Source: Klebsiella oxytoca NBRC 105695 (lineage in GTDB: Bacteria; Pseudomonadota; Gammaproteobacteria; Enterobacterales; Enterobacteriaceae). Taken from it: 64,000 bases of DNA. The notes under the pieces were generated by a model, which saw only the letters and a program-made list of their open reading frames with translations, did not search any database and had not been told where the DNA came from. The DNA lies in assembly GCF_001598695.1 (NCBI RefSeq), contig NZ_BCZK01000007.1, forward strand, positions 124,001-188,000, in the 5' to 3' direction. This document shows positions 57,831 through 64,000 of the stretch, piece after piece (the first letter of the stretch is position 1; every line of letters begins with the position of its first letter). The position numbers and the translations under genes are program-made.

Positions 57831-58322
57831 CTATGACGCCAGCCATAGCCGCAGGCGCATTCCCCAGTTGCTGGTCCAGCCGGTGGTGACTGACTTCACC
57901 TCACCGCGCGAGATAACGATAAGGGTCGGCGTGACCTGTACCTCCCACCCTTGGGATAGCTGACCGCTGGCGTCATTGATCGTCGGCAGCGCTATTTTTT
58001 TATGCGCCAGCCAGCGCGCCAGGGTGGCGTTATCGCCCGAACGTAACGCTACCGTCATAACATTACCGCCATCGTCGGCTAAAGCAGCCACCGACGGGGT
58101 GGTATAGCGGCATACGCTGCACCAGGTTGCCCAGACGTATAGCAATAAGGGACGCTCCTGGCTCATTGCCGCCAGATCGACTGTTCGGCCATCAAGCGTT
58201 TGCAGCGGCATGCTGGAGAAATTCTGCGGCAGTGCGGGCCTGCGTAGATAATCCACCGTCAGACTGACGGCGGCAACAATCAGGATCCATGTCAGGAGCT
58301 GTCTGAAGACTTTAAGCATCAT
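57831..58322 (-). CDS. membrane-anchored thioredoxin-fold protein, ScsD/TlpA-like
   Basis: A 163-residue protein with one N-terminal membrane anchor (about 8-25) and a periplasmic thioredoxin domain. The redox pair is Cys68-x2-Cys71 (WCSVC), and the cis-proline loop is QVTPTLIV. The sequence is close to what I recall of Salmonella ScsD (LLLYVWATWC, TVALRSGDN, TGWTSNWGM). ScsD normally occurs with scsABC, which are absent here. It stands alone between ygfF and bglA, where E. coli has no gene that I recall. A role in reducing periplasmic disulphides is inferred from the fold. Confidence 0.83.
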   Translation of the reverse strand: MMLKVFRQLLTWILIVAAVSLTVDYLRRPALPQNFSSMPLQTLDGRTVDLAAMSQERPLLLYVWATWCSVCRYTTPSVAALADDGGNVMTVALRSGDNATLARWLAHKKIALPTINDASGQLSQGWEVQVTPTLIVISRGEVKSVTTGWTSNWGMRLRLWLAS

Positions 58323-58510
58323 TTTTCTACATTGTAATGCGCCGTAACGGCCGGCAGCGTGCGGCGTTGATTCACTGAGTAAACGTCAGCAGCTCAACGA
58401 TTGTTGCGGTTTATCTTATCGGTTGAGGGCGCGTAAGCAACGCTAATGCTGTAAAGAAGTGTCTGTTTTGTGGGAAGTTTTGCCCCTCCCTAGGGGAAGG
58501 GGCAAGATGA

Positions 58511-59950
<1,440 letters not shown>

Positions 59951-60064
59951 TCATCTCGTCATAATGGCTGTTGGCTGCGAGTCTAACAAAGGGAATATAA
60001 ATGTCACGATATAACAATTTGCCTGAAATGGAATTTGTTACATCGGAAAAACACCCTGTTATTT

Positions 60065-60820
60065 TCAGACGAGTTTGCGCGCTAATTTACGGCCCAACGT
60101 TTCCAGAATATAAATAACCGGGATCTGCGTGGTAATATCGTAGACGCCGCCGATGCGCGTTTGCGGAACGTGCCAGGAGAGATTGAAGTCGGCGAGCTTT
60201 GCCAGCCGCGAGTGCTCGTGGCTGGTGATGGACATCACTTTACAGCGATGCAGGCTGAACTGGCTGGCAAAGCGCAGGATTTCTTCGGTTTCACCGGAGA
60301 CCGACAGCACAATAGCCAGAGCATTACGCGCCATATCATTGGTCACCGGAAAATAAGGATCGTCGATATGATTGCTGAATTTTCCGACGTTAGAAAAGAA
60401 ACGTGCGCCATATTTTGCCAGCGCGCCGGAGGTGCCGGCGCCGACGAAAATAATTCTTTCCGAAGCGAGTATAATATCAACCGCCTGCTCGAGCAGTTGG
60501 TCAAATTCATCGTTATTGATGCTTTTAAAAAAGCTCATTATTTCGCTGGCGCCGATATTTGCCTGTTGAGGCTCATTCTGCTCCAGATATAATTTAAAGC
60601 GTACGCGAAACTCCGAGTAGCCTTCGCACTGCAGCTTGCGGCAGAAGCGCAGAACGGTAGTCGTGGAGACTCCGGCCGCTTCCGCCAGCTCGCGGATGGT
60701 CATGTACATCACTTTGTCGCGATTTTTAATGACGTAGTGATAGACCATCATCTCAAGATTATTGAGACTGGCGATAGCGGCGTGGGAGAAGATACTCACA
60801 GTGGCAAACTCACAATTCAT
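60065..60820 (-). CDS. MurR/RpiR-family transcriptional regulator
   Basis: A 251-residue regulator: N-terminal helix-turn-helix (about 5-80; TIRELAEAAGVSTTTVLRFC) and C-terminal SIS phosphosugar-binding domain (about 110-240; VGAGTSGALAKYGARFFSNVG). Family members sense phosphosugars. Its position immediately upstream of bglA, on the same strand, suggests that it controls bglA in response to a phosphorylated beta-glucoside. It is divergent from yqfB with only 23 bases between starts. I do not recall it at this locus in E. coli K-12. Confidence 0.88.
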   Translation of the reverse strand: MNCEFATVSIFSHAAIASLNNLEMMVYHYVIKNRDKVMYMTIRELAEAAGVSTTTVLRFCRKLQCEGYSEFRVRFKLYLEQNEPQQANIGASEIMSFFKSINNDEFDQLLEQAVDIILASERIIFVGAGTSGALAKYGARFFSNVGKFSNHIDDPYFPVTNDMARNALAIVLSVSGETEEILRFASQFSLHRCKVMSITSHEHSRLAKLADFNLSWHVPQTRIGGVYDITTQIPVIYILETLGRKLARKLV

Positions 60821-60843
60821 AATGACCAGGACGGAATGATATC

Positions 60844-61155
60844 ATGCAGCCAAATGACATAACCTTTTTTCAGCGTTTTCAGGACGACATTCTCGCCGGA
60901 CGCAAAACGATTACCATTCGCGATGCTGCTGAATCGCACTTTAAAACGGGCGATGTGCTGCGCGTTGGCCGCTATGAAGATGACGGCTATTTTTGCACTA
61001 TTCGCGTGGTGGCCACCTCAACGGTAACGCTGGATACGCTGACCGAACTGCATGCGCAGCAGGAAAACATGACGCTGGCGCAGCTGCGTGAGGTGATTGC
61101 GGAGATCTATCCTGAAGAAAAGCAGTTTTATGTTATTGAATTCGAAAAGCTTTAA
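60844..61155 (+). CDS. yqfB: ASCH-domain N4-acetylcytidine amidohydrolase
   Basis: YqfB hydrolyses N4-acetylcytidine to cytidine and acetate. The 103 residues match the E. coli length. The ASCH fold has [22 protein letters not shown] at its start, with the catalytic Lys/Thr/Glu set of the family probably Lys21, Thr24 and Glu74 by analogy to E. coli; all three residues are present near these positions. It is the gene between the bglA region and trhA, as in E. coli. Confidence 0.94.
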   Translation: MQPNDITFFQRFQDDILAGRKTITIRDAAESHFKTGDVLRVGRYEDDGYFCTIRVVATSTVTLDTLTELHAQQENMTLAQLREVIAEIYPEEKQFYVIEFEKL

Positions 61156-61274
61156 TAAAATAGTGAACGTCTGTTAGTTGAAATTTTTATGTAAGCTTTT
61201 GATTTTATACTGTTCATAAATATTCACCTTTTTATTTTAGCGAACAGGTGTTCACTGGAATCATTCTCAGTTAA

Positions 61275-61976
<702 letters not shown>

Positions 61977-61990
61977 ATTTTGAGAAATCT

Positions 61991-62092
61991 CCCGGCTCGC
62001 GCTACGCTTAGCCGGGCTACAGGTTCACCGTCGTCTGAGGGCTGGTAGCCGGGACAGGCGCGTTATCGCCGCCTCCAGGAAGAAGGCGGCGG
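61991..62092. repeat. REP-like cluster between trhA and ygfZ
   Basis: Between convergent genes lie CCCGGC with GCCGGG (61991-62016), a second GTAGCCGGGACAGGCG element (62045-62060), and a perfect hairpin CGCCGCCT/AGGCGGCG near 62067-62092. The GCCGGGCTAC ends resemble enterobacterial REP sequences. The last hairpin may act as a terminator. Confidence 0.55.
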
Positions 62093-62103
62093 GGAATATC
62101 GCT

Positions 62104-63087
62104 TTAACTCTCTTCCAGCGAATACGGCAGCGGCTCAATGCTCAGGCTGCCGGCATCGTCGCGCACGCGGAATACGCTGCCCGGCTCCATATCGTTATTC
62201 ATCACTACCTGCACCAGCAGGCGACCATCATCCAGCTGCACGGCCGCTAAAACGGTACCGGTACGACGCCAGTTGTCACCCATCTTCATTTCCAGGTCTT
62301 CCCCGGCTTCAGGCACGCGGCTGGCGGTCCCGGCCAGATACCACAGGGCGCGCTTGTTGGCACCGCGGAATTTAGCGCGGGCAACCATCTCCTGACCGGT
62401 ATAGCAGCCTTTTTTGAAGCTGATGCCGCCCAGCGCCTGCAGGTTGGTGGCCTGCGGAATAAACTGCGCGCTGTTGGCGCTGTCGATGACCGGCAGGCCA
62501 GCTTCAATATTCAGCGCCAGCCACTGCTGGCTATTGTTTAGCTGTGCTTCGCCGCGCAGCGCGTCGGTGATGCGGGTGGCGGTTGCCACATCGGTCACCA
62601 GCAGGAAGCGCTCGGCGGGATGCTCAAACCACAGCACGCTGGTGGCACCTTCGCTGACAACCTGTTTATCGGCATTCGGCAGCTCGTTAAACAGCGGCGT
62701 CAGCGCAGCGCGTGCCTGGAACCCGGCAACGCCCAGCAGCACGGATTCATCGTCGGCGGCGATGGTCACTTTAGAGAACACCGCATACTTTTTCAGTTCA
62801 GTCAGCTGCGCATCGCGCAGGCTGCGGCGCTCAATCCACGCAAAACCCTCGTTGCGACGGAAAACGCGCAGATTGCTCCACATCTTGCCCTTGGCGTCAC
62901 AATGCGCGGCAAGCAGATGCTGCTCGTCGGTCAGGTGGCTGACGTCAGCGGTGATCTGCCCCTGCAGATATTTCTCGCCATCCGGCCCGGTAATCGTCGC
63001 CAGCGCCCAGTCATCCAGCGTCATCAGCGTTAACGGCAGACGAGCGGAAGAGGAGGGCTGACGCGGAGGAAAAGGTGTAAAAGCCAT
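62104..63087 (-). CDS. ygfZ: folate-binding Fe-S cluster maintenance protein YgfZ
   Basis: YgfZ is a tetrahydrofolate-binding protein, related to GcvT, that supports certain Fe-S enzymes such as MiaB. The start [10 protein letters not shown] gives 327 residues (E. coli 326); an ATG two codons upstream is in frame. The signature KGCYTGQE with its conserved Cys is present near 228. It is divergent from sdhE and convergent with trhA, as in E. coli. Confidence 0.96.
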   Translation of the reverse strand: MAFTPFPPRQPSSSARLPLTLMTLDDWALATITGPDGEKYLQGQITADVSHLTDEQHLLAAHCDAKGKMWSNLRVFRRNEGFAWIERRSLRDAQLTELKKYAVFSKVTIAADDESVLLGVAGFQARAALTPLFNELPNADKQVVSEGATSVLWFEHPAERFLLVTDVATATRITDALRGEAQLNNSQQWLALNIEAGLPVIDSANSAQFIPQATNLQALGGISFKKGCYTGQEMVARAKFRGANKRALWYLAGTASRVPEAGEDLEMKMGDNWRRTGTVLAAVQLDDGRLLVQVVMNNDMEPGSVFRVRDDAGSLSIEPLPYSLEES

Positions 63088-63327
63088 AGTCATATCCTGA
63101 ATAGCTTAACGCAGAGTGTGTGACTAATGGTAAAAGAGCTATGGTGCAATGCAAGCGCTTTTGCCAGGCCATTCGTGCCCTCAAAACTGGGCGCTAACGC
63201 GAACGAAATTATCAATAACCTGATTATTTTAGAGATTTCATGGAATAGCGCTCGTGGATCTTGATATTCCAGTGAAGTCAGCGGCGAAAACGGGTTAAAC
63301 TAAGCAATATTTATAAGCAGGAAGTAA

Positions 63328-63988
<661 letters not shown>

Positions 63989-64000
63989 GCCTGGACTCAG

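Overview
The window is a bacterial chromosome segment from the Enterobacteriaceae, most like Klebsiella or Raoultella. Gene order and protein sequence follow the Escherichia coli chromosome from rsmE-endA-sprT-galP-metK-speAB to gcvTHP-bglA-ygfZ-cptA almost gene for gene. The assignment rests on remembered E. coli proteins and synteny; no database was searched. I see no rRNA, tRNA, CRISPR array, prophage or complete insertion sequence.

Layout. Bases 1-8775 are core genes: rsmE (cut by the window edge), endA, sprT, galP, metK on the minus strand, then yqgB, speA and speB on the plus strand. Bases 8779-23123 form an accessory catabolic island placed between speB and loiP, which I recall as neighbours in E. 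coli. It holds an MFS transporter on the minus strand and a tightly packed 14-gene plus-strand cluster: Rieske ferredoxin, an unrecognised 102-residue protein, Rieske oxygenase, SDR, IclR regulator, VOC extradiol-type dioxygenase, FAD reductase, second MFS transporter, cupin, alpha/beta hydrolase, atypical SDR, aspartate-dehydrogenase-like protein, aldehyde dehydrogenase and ThDP enzyme. Bases 23256-26499 are loiP and tktA, followed by a decayed copy of a transketolase 3' end. Bases 26498-29547 are a second accessory block: an ECF-type vitamin/micronutrient importer plus a PPC-domain protein.

Bases 29925-36013 carry epd-pgk-fbaA, mscS, argO and yggE. Bases 36134-42445 carry the LysR gene ygfI and the scpA-meaB-scpB-scpC methylmalonyl-CoA operon. 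Then come argP, rpiA, serA, a type I toxin-antitoxin pair of the Ibs/Sib family, fau, 6S RNA (ssrS) and zapA. The end of the window has ygfB-pepP-ubiH-ubiI, gcvTHP, ygfF, a ScsD-like thioredoxin-fold protein, bglA with an RpiR-family regulator, yqfB, trhA, ygfZ and sdhE-cptA.

How the genes work together. The island looks like a complete inducible route for an unknown aromatic or cyclic compound: uptake (two MFS proteins), three-component Rieske hydroxylation (oxygenase, ferredoxin, FAD reductase), dehydrogenation (SDR), extradiol ring cleavage (VOC protein), and a non-standard lower pathway (hydrolase, cupin, SDR, AspDH-like, ALDH, ThDP enzyme). The usual hydratase/aldolase lower pathway is absent. 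Three copies of a GTTTCAT-ATGAAAC palindrome in the divergent control region are likely operators for the island's own IclR regulator. This island is the best candidate for an undescribed system in the window. The remainder is central metabolism (pentose phosphate, glycolysis, serine/glycine/one-carbon, polyamines, SAM, ubiquinone) with the regulatory sites expected from E. coli.
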